From the IMG/VR virus record IMGVR_UViG_3300027872_000008, positions 1 through 53,441 of that record: DNA of 53,441 nt, one strand, 5' to 3'. Each line of letters opens with the position of its first letter. Position 1 is the stretch's first letter. Made by a program: the position numbers and the translations under genes. Source of the stretch: a virus. Positions 14,419 to 20,716 of this stretch are shown here, one piece after another. The notes beneath the pieces are model-generated. The model worked only from the letters and a program-made list of their open reading frames with translations, was not told the origin of the DNA and made no database searches.

Positions 14419-15314
14419 CCAGAGCCGTTGACCTCTTCGCTGGCTGGGGTGGGTTCACCCTGGGAGCGGAGCAGGCCGGAGTCGATGTCGTCTGGGCCGC
14501 GAACCACTGGCCCATGGCGGTGGAGGCCCACGCGCTGAACCACCCCGACACGATCCACGCCTGCCAGGATCTGACCCAGGCCGACTGGACCAAGCTCCCC
14601 GACTACGAGCTGCTGCTCGCGAGCCCGGCCTGCCCTGGCCACTCGACGGCGAGCCAGCCGAGACGCCGGGCCTACCACGACGAGTCACGGGCCACCGCCT
14701 GGGCGGTCGTGGACTGCGCCGAGGTGACCTACCCGGAGACCCTGATCGTGGAGAACGTGCCCGCCTTCCAACGCTGGCAGCTCTACCCGATCTGGAAGAG
14801 CGCACTGCGCCAGCTAGGCTACGAACTCGAAGAGCACGTCCTCCGGGCCAGCCACTACGGGGTGCCGCAGCGACGGGATCGGCTCTTCATCCTGGGCTCG
14901 CGGGTGGGGGCTCACATCACCCCCCGGAAGCCCTCGCAGGAGCCCGCCTTCGGGCCCTGCATCGACTGGGACGCCGGGGACTGGCGTCCACGCACCGACG
15001 CGGGCAAGGGCGCTCAGAAGCGAATGGCTGACGGCCACGCCCGGCACGGGGATCGGTTCCTCAGTCAGCACACGACGGGCCACCGAGGCATCAGCCTGGA
15101 CGAGCCCATCAGGACCATCACGGCCCAGGACCACTGGCTCGCGGTGGACGGCGATCTCTACCGCCCGCTCACGATCCGAGAGACGGCTCGCGGGATGGGC
15201 TTCCCCGAGACCTACGCCTGGCCCGAGGCGGCCACGCGGACGGACTCCATCATCGGCCTGGGCAACGCAGTCTGCCCGCCCCTGGTCGCGGACCTAATCA
15301 AGGAGGCAGCATGA
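14415..15314 (+). CDS. DNA C5-cytosine methyltransferase
   Basis: A 299-residue enzyme that transfers methyl groups from S-adenosylmethionine to C5 of cytosine. Motif I is DLFAGWGGFTLG (residues 6-17); motif IV is SPACPGHS (70-77) with nucleophile Cys73; motif VI is LIVENVPAF (about 111-119); motif VIII is SHYGVPQRRDRLFILG; motif IX is RTITAQDHW; motif X is IGLGNAVCPP. Motif IV differs from the usual P-P-C-Q, with Ala before the Cys and Pro after it. No cognate restriction gene is near, so it probably protects phage DNA. The target region between VIII and IX is short, giving no specificity clue. Confidence 0.9.
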   Translation: MTRAVDLFAGWGGFTLGAEQAGVDVVWAANHWPMAVEAHALNHPDTIHACQDLTQADWTKLPDYELLLASPACPGHSTASQPRRRAYHDESRATAWAVVDCAEVTYPETLIVENVPAFQRWQLYPIWKSALRQLGYELEEHVLRASHYGVPQRRDRLFILGSRVGAHITPRKPSQEPAFGPCIDWDAGDWRPRTDAGKGAQKRMADGHARHGDRFLSQHTTGHRGISLDEPIRTITAQDHWLAVDGDLYRPLTIRETARGMGFPETYAWPEAATRTDSIIGLGNAVCPPLVADLIKEAA

Positions 15315-15655
15315 ACAAGACGAGAGCGGTGCTCACCTGGAGGCACCTCGACCCCCACCCCCACCAGGGCCGCCAGCTCCACACCTGGATGGGCGAGTTC
15401 CCAACGGTGACCGAGACGGTCTGGGACCAGGAGCTGGACGACCAGTTCCAGCCCAGCAACTTCGTCTGCCGGATCGAATCCTTCCAGCCGACCGCCAGCC
15501 CGGAGACCGGCGAGGGGTTCTGGTTCCGGCTGGTCAAGCAAGGCCGCAGCGCGAGCGGTCGCAGGTACTCGACACACAAGACGCTGGCCCTCGCCCAGTG
15601 GTACGCCGACCGATGGGCCAGGGGTCGCTTCTACTACCGCCACCAGGAGGCCTGA
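15311..15655 (+). CDS. Unrecognised protein, 114 aa
   Basis: ATGA overlap with the methyltransferase. Begins MNKTRAVLTWRHLDPHPHQG and ends ARGRFYYRHQEA; rich in Arg, His and aromatic residues, with beta-strand-like segments (NFVCRIESFQP, GFWFRLVKQG). It may be a partner of the modification island, but no family was recognised. Confidence 0.6.
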   Translation: MNKTRAVLTWRHLDPHPHQGRQLHTWMGEFPTVTETVWDQELDDQFQPSNFVCRIESFQPTASPETGEGFWFRLVKQGRSASGRRYSTHKTLALAQWYADRWARGRFYYRHQEA

Positions 15656-15713
15656 TGGCCCACGACGTCATGGCGATCCTGTGCAGGCCCCAGCATCCCG
15701 ACGAGGTGGAGGA

Positions 15714-15743
15714 GTGCAACACGGTGCAACACGCTGCAACGCC
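15714..15743 (+). repeat. Three 10-bp iterons upstream of P3
   Basis: Tandem units GTGCAACACG (15714-15723), GTGCAACACG (15724-15733) and CTGCAACGCC (15734-15743). They repeat at one helical turn, end 4 bp before the -35 of P3, and share the core TGCAAC. Arrays like this bind activators or initiator proteins on one face of the DNA. Confidence 0.65.
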
Positions 15744-15747
15744 ACCA

Positions 15748-15776
15748 TTGACGCGACGGGATGACGGGTGTATTAG
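15748..15776 (+). promoter_or_regulatory. Promoter P3
   Basis: TTGACG (15748-15753), 17-nt spacer, TATTAG (15771-15776). The spacer has the direct repeat GACGGG-at-GACGGG and not the palindrome of P2. The leader again ends CTCTCTCTCTCGAAAGGA before a GTG start at 15818. Confidence 0.7.
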
Positions 15777-15817
15777 TTCAGTAGGACGTTTTCTCTCTCT
15801 CTCGAAAGGAGGCCCAG

Positions 15818-16084
15818 GTGGCCGCTCGCTTCTCCCTGATCTACGACGCCCTCGGCCAGCGGGTGACCGCCTGCTGCATGGCGTACTCCAGCTACATGGA
15901 GTTCGACGGCCCAGGCAGCATTGAGATTCTCTGCTGCAAGGCCTGCCACCACCCAGTTCCGATAGGCCAGGGTGACGGCACAGAATTTCGACCAGGCGTC
16001 ACGGCCGACGCCTACTACGAGGAGCACTTCCGCCGCGAGCAGTGGCGGGAGGCGATCTCTCACTCTCTCAAGGAGTCAGCATGA
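15818..16084 (+). CDS. Cys-rich unrecognised protein, 88 aa
   Basis: GTG start with AAAGGAGG upstream. Contains TACCMAYSSY and ILCCKACHHPV, so four or five Cys plus His could bind zinc. Ends HFRREQWREAISHSLKESA. First gene behind P3; ATGA overlap with the DUF932 gene. Confidence 0.6.
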   Translation: MAARFSLIYDALGQRVTACCMAYSSYMEFDGPGSIEILCCKACHHPVPIGQGDGTEFRPGVTADAYYEEHFRREQWREAISHSLKESA

Positions 16085-16974
16085 AAGGCATGATGCTTCA
16101 CTGTGGAGCGGCACTCGCGACACGCGAGGAAGTCTTCGCCGCCGCCACACCCGACGAGACCGAGACCCACTTCCCGGTCCCCCACGGCGCTCTGATCGAA
16201 GTGATCGAACGCCACGTCCAGGCCTCTGGCTTCCACATCGCCAGCGAGGAGTACGGGCTCTGGAAGGACAGCAACCGGATGTTCGGAGTCTGGGGCCTGC
16301 AGAACGGCTCCCAGGTCGAGCACGAGGACTTCCAGCTAGTGATGGGGGTCCGCAACTCTCACGACAAAGCGTTCAGCGCCGGGATGGCGGTGGGCAGCCG
16401 AGTCTTCGTCTGCGACAACTTGGCCTTCAGCGCCGAGATCGTGATCGCACGGAAGCACACCCGCTTCATCATGCGGGACCTCGACAAGATGGTGGCCGAG
16501 GCCAGCGGCAAGATCGCCGCAGCCCGAGTCAGCCAGGCGCAGCGGATCGCAGCCTACAAGGCGACCGACCTCGAAGACGCCCAGGCCCACGACCTGATCA
16601 TCAGGAGCGTTGACTCCCAGGTCATGGCCAACAGCTACATCGCGAAGGTCCTCCACCAGTGGAGAGACAGCGAGCACGAGGAGTTCGCACCGCGCACCGC
16701 CTGGAGCCTCTTCAACGCCTACACCGAGGTCTTCAAGCAGACCAACCCGCTGGACCTCACGCAGCGGAGCGTCCGACTCCACGGCCTGCTCGACATGGCC
16801 ACGGACGCCTTCGGGGTGGACGCCGCGACTCCTGAGTTCGGAGACGTGACCTTCGGACAGGGACTGCGAGCCCTGGCCGGGATCGAAGAGCTGGAGGCGG
16901 TCGAGGTCGAGGCCGCGCCGGAGCCGGAGCCCCAGGCCCGGCTGCTCAACCCGAGGGTCGGGTTCAACTTCTAA
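16081..16974 (+). CDS. DUF932 phage/plasmid protein, 297 aa
   Basis: The segment VMGVRNSHDKAFSAGMAVGS followed by RVFVCDNLAFSAEI (residues about 91-122) is the hallmark of the DUF932 (phage/plasmid-like, TIGR03299-type) family. A helical C-terminal half ends in a Glu/Pro-rich linker. The biochemical role of the family is unknown; members are common in phages and plasmids. Length is normal. T-arm E4 lies just after its stop. Confidence 0.8.
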   Translation: MKGMMLHCGAALATREEVFAAATPDETETHFPVPHGALIEVIERHVQASGFHIASEEYGLWKDSNRMFGVWGLQNGSQVEHEDFQLVMGVRNSHDKAFSAGMAVGSRVFVCDNLAFSAEIVIARKHTRFIMRDLDKMVAEASGKIAAARVSQAQRIAAYKATDLEDAQAHDLIIRSVDSQVMANSYIAKVLHQWRDSEHEEFAPRTAWSLFNAYTEVFKQTNPLDLTQRSVRLHGLLDMATDAFGVDAATPEFGDVTFGQGLRALAGIEELEAVEVEAAPEPEPQARLLNPRVGFNF

Positions 16975-16982
16975 CACGGTAC

Positions 16983-17014
16983 GCCTGGCCGGGGTTCGAC
17001 TCCCCGGCTGGGCC
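16983..17014 (+). other. tRNA T-arm mimic E4 (reduced outer stem)
   Basis: Stem GCCGGGG (16988-16994), loop TTCGACT, stem CCCCGGC (17002-17008); only 3 bp (GCC/GGC) can form outside after a small internal loop. Same loop as E1. It starts 9 nt after the DUF932 stop and is followed by CCCCTCGAAAGGAGACC and an ATG. Confidence 0.6.
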
Positions 17015-17042
17015 ATGCAGGACCCCTCGAAAGGAGACCAAG

Positions 17043-17222
17043 ATGAGCAAGGCCCAACGCAAGGCCGCCGGAGACCTGATCGGCGCAGCGCAGCAGATGC
17101 TCCAGGCCGTCGTGGATCCCAGCGGGACGGGCACCAGGCCCCCGCTGGGGTGGGACGTGACCAAGCTACGGCAGGCCACGGCGATGGCAGCGAGCGTGTT
17201 CCCCGAACCGGAGGAGGCCTGA
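17043..17222 (+). CDS. Small helical protein, 59 aa
   Basis: ATG at 17043 follows CGAAAGGAGACCAAG. Reads MSKAQRKAAGDLIGAAQQML, a Pro/Gly turn (PSGTGTRPPLGWDV), then KLRQATAMAASVF and an acidic tail to TGA at 17222. Two helices with a turn. Not recognised. Just below common ORF length cut-offs. Confidence 0.65.
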   Translation: MSKAQRKAAGDLIGAAQQMLQAVVDPSGTGTRPPLGWDVTKLRQATAMAASVFPEPEEA

Positions 17223-17238
17223 GACGGCCCTCTACGAC

Positions 17239-17496
17239 ATGACTCGGGCCCAGCTCGAAGCGGCCCTGGAGGACATCACCTCGGACGGCCCGTTCGGATC
17301 GGCCCTGGCCGAGGAGATCCAGCAGGCCCTGAGGTACGTCTGCTCGAAGTGTGGCAAGCCTGGAGCGGAGCAGGTGACCGACCGCTACGGGATCTACTTC
17401 GGGACGCTCTGCGAGCCCTGTGAGAAGGCCAGCGGGATCCGGGCCTGGGAGTTCGACGCCACCTACGCGGGCGAGAGCCTGGAGGAGGACTACTAG
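17239..17496 (+). CDS. Zinc-ribbon protein, 85 aa
   Basis: CSKCGKPG (residues about 35-42) and CEPC (58-61) form a four-Cys zinc ribbon. The N-terminal helix is MTRAQLEAALEDI; the tail is acidic (GESLEEDY). Probably a small nucleic-acid or protein-binding factor. No family name recalled. Confidence 0.65.
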   Translation: MTRAQLEAALEDITSDGPFGSALAEEIQQALRYVCSKCGKPGAEQVTDRYGIYFGTLCEPCEKASGIRAWEFDATYAGESLEEDY

Positions 17497-17497
17497 C

Positions 17498-17731
17498 ATG
17501 GACAACATCGGAACCCCCTCGAAGGACCACCTGCTCCGCACTGGGCAGGTGGTGAAGGTCCACGACGGGCTGGAGTGTGGTGGCATCACCGAGACCACCA
17601 TCACCTCGGTCGAGGTCTGGCAGTGTGGCCGACCGACCAACCAGTGGCGGCTCTACCGCGATCAGCATGGCGTGGACCGGGTGATCCCGGAGCCGAACCC
17701 CACCATCAAGGAGTGGCCCCAGGATGACTGA
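17498..17731 (+). CDS. Unrecognised protein, 77 aa
   Basis: Starts 1 nt after the preceding stop. Begins MDNIGTPSKDHLLRTGQVVK; beta-rich with VVKVHDGLECGGITETTITS and VEVWQCGRPTNQWRLYRD, perhaps a small barrel. Overlaps the next gene by 8 nt. Confidence 0.55.
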   Translation: MDNIGTPSKDHLLRTGQVVKVHDGLECGGITETTITSVEVWQCGRPTNQWRLYRDQHGVDRVIPEPNPTIKEWPQDD

Positions 17732-18017
17732 CATACAGCGAGCCGGATACATCACCGGGATCGTGCGCCTGGAGAAGACGCGCCACCCGGATCTCGACCC
17801 GGTCACCTTCGCCACCATCGACGGCGACCGATACCACCAGGTGGAGAACGACGCAGCCCTGGGTGACGCGCTGGAGCTGTGGGAGGAGGACTCGAAGTGG
17901 AAGCCGATGGCCGCAGCTCTGCGCTGGGTGCTCCAGCAAGCGGCCGGGTACATGACCGGCGACATGGAGGGCGTGACCCGAGAGGGCGCAGCTCTCCCAG
18001 CGAGGGAGGTCAAATGA
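17724..18017 (+). CDS. Unrecognised protein, 97 aa
   Basis: Begins MTDIQRAGYITGIVRLEKTR, with a strand-rich first half (FATIDGDRYHQVEND) and a helical second half (KPMAAALRWVLQQAAGYMTG). No family recognised; tightly packed in the operon, overlapping both neighbours. Confidence 0.55.
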   Translation: MTDIQRAGYITGIVRLEKTRHPDLDPVTFATIDGDRYHQVENDAALGDALELWEEDSKWKPMAAALRWVLQQAAGYMTGDMEGVTREGAALPAREVK

Positions 18018-18397
18018 GCGACTTCAAATACACACCGGATCCCGGCCTGACGATCCGAACCTCACGGGCCTTCCTGAAGGATCCGGCCCGCCCAGGCATC
18101 ACGCCCTACGGCGCTGGAGGTGACGTCGAGATCATAGCCGGGGCCTTCGCGGGTCAGAAGGGCCACATCCACGAGGTCGATGGCATGACCGCCGTCGTCC
18201 GCACGGGCGACAGGGACGAGTGGGCGAGACGGGACGCCATCATCCGGGTGGGCGAGGAGTCGCGAGCGAAGGAGGCCGCGTTCCACGAGGAGCACGGGAT
18301 GAGCAGCGCCGAATACTTCCACGAGTCGGGGCACTCGGACGCGGAGCACGAGCGCGACCGGGAGGCCGAGGAAGAGGAGGCCGAGGACGATGAGTAA
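18014..18397 (+). CDS. KOW-like barrel protein, 127 aa
   Basis: Residues about 38-65 (GGDVEIIAGAFAGQKGHIHE then VDGMTAVVRTG) match the pattern of a KOW motif, a small barrel found in NusG and ribosomal proteins that contacts RNA or transcription complexes. The C-terminus is very acidic (DAEHERDREAEEEEAEDDE). It may bind the transcription apparatus; this is inference from the motif only. Confidence 0.5.
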   Translation: MSDFKYTPDPGLTIRTSRAFLKDPARPGITPYGAGGDVEIIAGAFAGQKGHIHEVDGMTAVVRTGDRDEWARRDAIIRVGEESRAKEAAFHEEHGMSSAEYFHESGHSDAEHERDREAEEEEAEDDE

Positions 18398-18704
18398 GGC
18401 CCCCTGGTACTGGGCCGACTCACACTACGACCACTGGGCCGTGGGCCTGGTGGCCTGCACGGCCGAGGACGGGCGCATCCACTACGCCCTGCCCGGTGAG
18501 CCGGTGACCACGGCCTGCAACCGACAGAAGGACGTGGAGCTGATCGACGGCCCCAGGATCGTGGAGTGCCTCATCTGCGCTGCCAGGGCTAGGGAGAACC
18601 GGGACGTGATCGACCAGCGCCACGTCCAGAAGGTCATCAAGGGCCACGACCGGACGAACTTCATCCGGCGCGAGCAACAGAGGAAAATCAATGCGGGATC
18701 CTGA
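18390..18704 (+). CDS. Unrecognised Cys-containing protein, 104 aa
   Basis: Begins MSKAPWYWADSHYDHWAVGL. LVACTAED, TTACNRQKDVEL and VECLICAARA could together form one zinc site of a treble-clef type. The C-terminal helix is basic (KVIKGHDRTNFIRREQQRK). Overlaps both neighbours. Confidence 0.55.
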   Translation: MSKAPWYWADSHYDHWAVGLVACTAEDGRIHYALPGEPVTTACNRQKDVELIDGPRIVECLICAARARENRDVIDQRHVQKVIKGHDRTNFIRREQQRKINAGS

Positions 18705-18918
18705 CGCCGTCATCTGGCCGATCACCAACACCCTGGTCCACACCAGGGGCTCGAAGACGGAGGTGAGGACCTACCGCCTCGGGGGAGAGTCCTGCGTCCT
18801 GGTGCTGCGCTTCGGCGGGGCCTCGGACGTCAGCATCCACGTCCTCCACAGGGACGAGATCGACAGCATCCACCGGCAGCTAGGGTTCGCGCTCGACGCG
18901 CTGGAGGATCCGCGATGA
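18691..18918 (+). CDS. Unrecognised protein, 75 aa
   Basis: Begins MRDPDAVIWPITNTLVHTRG, then beta-rich (KTEVRTYRLGGESCVLVLRF) with a C-terminal helix DSIHRQLGFALDALEDP. Overlaps the preceding gene by 14 nt and the next by ATGA. Confidence 0.55.
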   Translation: MRDPDAVIWPITNTLVHTRGSKTEVRTYRLGGESCVLVLRFGGASDVSIHVLHRDEIDSIHRQLGFALDALEDPR

Positions 18919-19289
18919 AGTACGGACTGAAGAAGCCGTGCGGGACGTGCCCGTTCGTGATCGCCCACAAGTTCCCGCTCCGGCCTGATCGGATCGAAGA
19001 GATCCGGGACTGCCGGGCCGAGTTCTCCTGCCACAACACGGTGGACTACGACGGCGAGGACGAGGTCTACGACGAGGAGGGGGTGGGCAACCCCTACCGC
19101 AGCACCGAGGGCGAGCACCACTGCCTGGGCCACCTGATCGTCTGCTGGGCAGACTGGGGTGGGTTCGACCAGATCCAGGCGATGTCGGCTCGCGCTGGGA
19201 TGTTCAAGCCGGAGGAGCTGCCGACACCAGAAGCGGCCGGGGTCTTCGAGACCTGGGCCGACATGATCGACGCTAACGAGGAGAGCTAG
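18915..19289 (+). CDS. CxxCPF protein, DUF6283-like, 124 aa
   Basis: KKPCGTCPFVIAHKFPLRPD at the N-terminus resembles the P-C-x-x-C-P-[WF] head of DUF6283-type phage proteins; further Cys/His in FSCHNTVDYD and EHHCLGHLIVCW suggest a metal centre. An acidic middle (DGEDEVYDEEG) separates them. Function unknown. Confidence 0.6.
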   Translation: MKYGLKKPCGTCPFVIAHKFPLRPDRIEEIRDCRAEFSCHNTVDYDGEDEVYDEEGVGNPYRSTEGEHHCLGHLIVCWADWGGFDQIQAMSARAGMFKPEELPTPEAAGVFETWADMIDANEES

Positions 19290-19290
19290 A

Positions 19291-19524
19291 ATGGCTAACA
19301 CGAAAGACGGTGCCAGATTCATTCACGAGGAGAGCGGGATGCGCGAGTTCGTCAGGAAGGGGCTCGTGGACCAGCAGGGCCTGGATGCCGACCTGGTGGA
19401 GACGGCGATGGACCGCTGGAACGACGACGCGGATCCGGTGGGCCCCTTCGAGCACGGGGTCTTCGCCGTGATCACGAGCATCTTCGAGAAGATGGAGGAG
19501 CAGCAGGCCAATGACGACGACTGA
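19291..19524 (+). CDS. Unrecognised acidic protein, 77 aa
   Basis: Begins MANTKDGARFIHEESGMREF; mostly helical, ending SIFEKMEEQQANDDD. Starts one base after the upstream stop and overlaps the HTH gene by 14 nt. Confidence 0.55.
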   Translation: MANTKDGARFIHEESGMREFVRKGLVDQQGLDADLVETAMDRWNDDADPVGPFEHGVFAVITSIFEKMEEQQANDDD

Positions 19525-19843
19525 GAGAACACGTCCGCACAAGGACATGACCGCCGAGGACCTGGCCGCCTGGAGGACGCAGCAGGCCGGGGACTACGCC
19601 TACGCGAGGAACCAGCGCCGACCCGGATGGACGCAGCGCCGGGCCTCGCACTGGTACGGTGTGAGCGAGCGCCAGTGGCAGCGATATGAGAACGGCGACA
19701 GCCCGATCCCGCTGTCCTTGGTGAAGAGGATGGTCGCCTACGAGACGAGCTTCGATCAGACCGTGGACCGGCTCTTCGACACCACTCCATCGCAGCTCGA
19801 AGAGAACGATGGGATCTTCCCCGAGATGAAGGGCCAGGACTGA
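19511..19843 (+). CDS. XRE/Cro-type HTH regulator, 110 aa
   Basis: Residues about 38-75 (PGWTQRRASHWYGVSERQWQ, RYENGDSPIPLSLVKRM) have the shape of a Cro/CI-family DNA-binding domain: a WTQRRAS first helix, a GVSERQWQRYENG recognition unit and a closing helix. There is no protease or dimerisation domain like CI. It lies 21 nt upstream of promoter P4, whose spacer is an imperfect palindrome, so it could repress P4. Confidence 0.65.
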   Translation: MTTTERTRPHKDMTAEDLAAWRTQQAGDYAYARNQRRPGWTQRRASHWYGVSERQWQRYENGDSPIPLSLVKRMVAYETSFDQTVDRLFDTTPSQLEENDGIFPEMKGQD

Positions 19844-19864
19844 CGCGACATCCTGGCCCCGTAG

Positions 19865-19893
19865 TTGCCGGAAAAAGTTTTCGGACATATTGT
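19865..19893 (+). promoter_or_regulatory. Promoter P4 with operator-like inverted repeat
   Basis: TTGCCG (19865-19870), 17-nt spacer, TATTGT (19888-19893). The -35 end and spacer form the imperfect inverted repeat CCGGAAAAAGTTTTCGG. A/T-rich in a GC-rich background. It would drive the two small genes at 19919-20346 and perhaps the recombination genes beyond. Confidence 0.65.
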
Positions 19894-19918
19894 GGGGAAT
19901 CGAAAGGGAGCGAAAGGG

Positions 19919-20128
19919 ATGAAGTACAGGATCCACCTGGGCCGCCACGTCGGCCGAGGCAAGACGATCATCGACGCTATCGGTGACCTCATGCGTGAGG
20001 TCCAGAAGCACGGCAGCCAGGACGAGACCGAGTCGATGGCCCGCTCCATGATGGGTGTCATCGAACTGGGCACCCGCCTGGACGAGGCCTGGGACGTGAG
20101 CACCGGGCTACCCGAGGAGAGGAACTGA
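19919..20128 (+). CDS. Unrecognised protein, 69 aa
   Basis: ATG with GGGAGCGAAAGGG upstream, first gene after P4. Begins MKYRIHLGRHVGRGKTIIDA and continues as helices (IGDLMREVQKHG, MARSMMGVIELGTRLDEAW). No family recognised. Confidence 0.55.
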   Translation: MKYRIHLGRHVGRGKTIIDAIGDLMREVQKHGSQDETESMARSMMGVIELGTRLDEAWDVSTGLPEERN

Positions 20129-20346
20129 TGAACAAGCCACTCACGAGGACCTTCACAGAGCGGCAGATCCTGGAGGTCCTGAGGGCCCCCGAACCACAGA
20201 CGATCCGAGACTTCGCGGCCGTGGGCCTGGTCCGCAGCTCGACCCTGAAGCAGGCCCTGATGACCCTGGAGCAGGACGGGCTGATCACCTCCCGCCTGCC
20301 CATGGCGACGAGCCCGCTCCGCACCTACGAGCTGGCCATCAGATGA
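20128..20346 (+). CDS. Winged-helix regulator, 72 aa
   Basis: FTERQILEVLRAPEPQTIRD, RSSTLKQALMTLEQDGLITS and RTYELA fit a compact winged-helix domain (MarR/PadR-like: helix, helix, recognition helix, beta wing). No effector domain. Coupled to the upstream gene by TGATG. Followed directly by the structured leader at 20352-20464. Confidence 0.6.
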   Translation: MNKPLTRTFTERQILEVLRAPEPQTIRDFAAVGLVRSSTLKQALMTLEQDGLITSRLPMATSPLRTYELAIR

Positions 20347-20351
20347 CAACC

Positions 20352-20464
20352 GAGAGTGCCCAGGGGGGCCAACGTGCCGGGGTTCTTGCGATTCACCGGA
20401 CGTTGGAACTTGGGAGGCGCGGACACCCAAAGCGATCCGCTCCGGGTTCAAGTCCCGGCCTCTC
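20352..20464 (+). other. Structured leader E5, cloverleaf-like with a T-arm
   Basis: Four helices can form. GAGAG (20352-20356) pairs with CTCTC (20460-20464). Hairpin A is CCAACGT-g-CCGG with CCGG-ACGTTGG (20369-20406). Hairpin B is TTGGG with CCCAA (20410-20430, 11-nt loop). Hairpin C is CCGGG-TTCAAGT-CCCGG (20442-20458), a perfect T-arm. Order and form recall a tRNA, but the element is about 113 nt and has no usable anticodon loop. It ends 15 nt before the ATG at 20480. It may be a riboregulator, a tRNA-like decoy or a processing signal. Confidence 0.55.
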
Positions 20465-20479
20465 TATAGGAGCAGAACG

Positions 20480-20716
20480 ATGAGATGGATCACGACCAGC
20501 GAGGCCGCCGAGTGTACCGGCTTCACCCGTCAGTGGGTGGAGAAGCGGATCGCGGACGGCACCTTCAAGGCCGAGAAGAAAGGCACCCGAGTCCACGTCG
20601 ATGGGAACTCGGTGCAGGACTGGATGGTGGCCGAGATGGACCGGATCCAGGACCGCTGGAAATTCTACTATCACCACCTTCCCAACGGATACCATGGCAA
20701 ACCGAAAACAGACTAA
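20480..20716 (+). CDS. Excisionase-type HTH protein, 78 aa
   Basis: WITTSEAAECTGFTRQWVEK, RIADGTFKAEKKGTRVHVDG and NSVQDWM match the MerR-like winged HTH of the excisionase/HTH_17 family: a first helix SEAAE, a recognition helix with R-Q-W-V, a GTFKAEKKG wing and a closing W. No integrase is present, so it more likely regulates transcription of the recombination genes. It overlaps the exonuclease start by 23 nt. Confidence 0.65.
   Translation: MRWITTSEAAECTGFTRQWVEKRIADGTFKAEKKGTRVHVDGNSVQDWMVAEMDRIQDRWKFYYHHLPNGYHGKPKTD

Noticed and set aside
15655-15924. Plus-strand frame beginning MAHDVMAILCRPQ
   Set aside because: It overlaps the upstream stop in a plausible way, but it runs through the iterons, promoter P3, the CTCTCT leader and well into the next gene, so it is unlikely to be real.
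20352-20466. A true tRNA gene
   Set aside because: The T-arm is perfect, but length, acceptor pairing (5 bp) and the lack of a 7-nt anticodon loop rule out a standard tRNA. No other complete tRNA was found in the window.
20480-20716. Evidence of lysogeny from an excisionase-like protein
   Set aside because: No integrase, attachment site or CI-type repressor with a dimerisation domain was seen. The fold is also common in plain transcription regulators.
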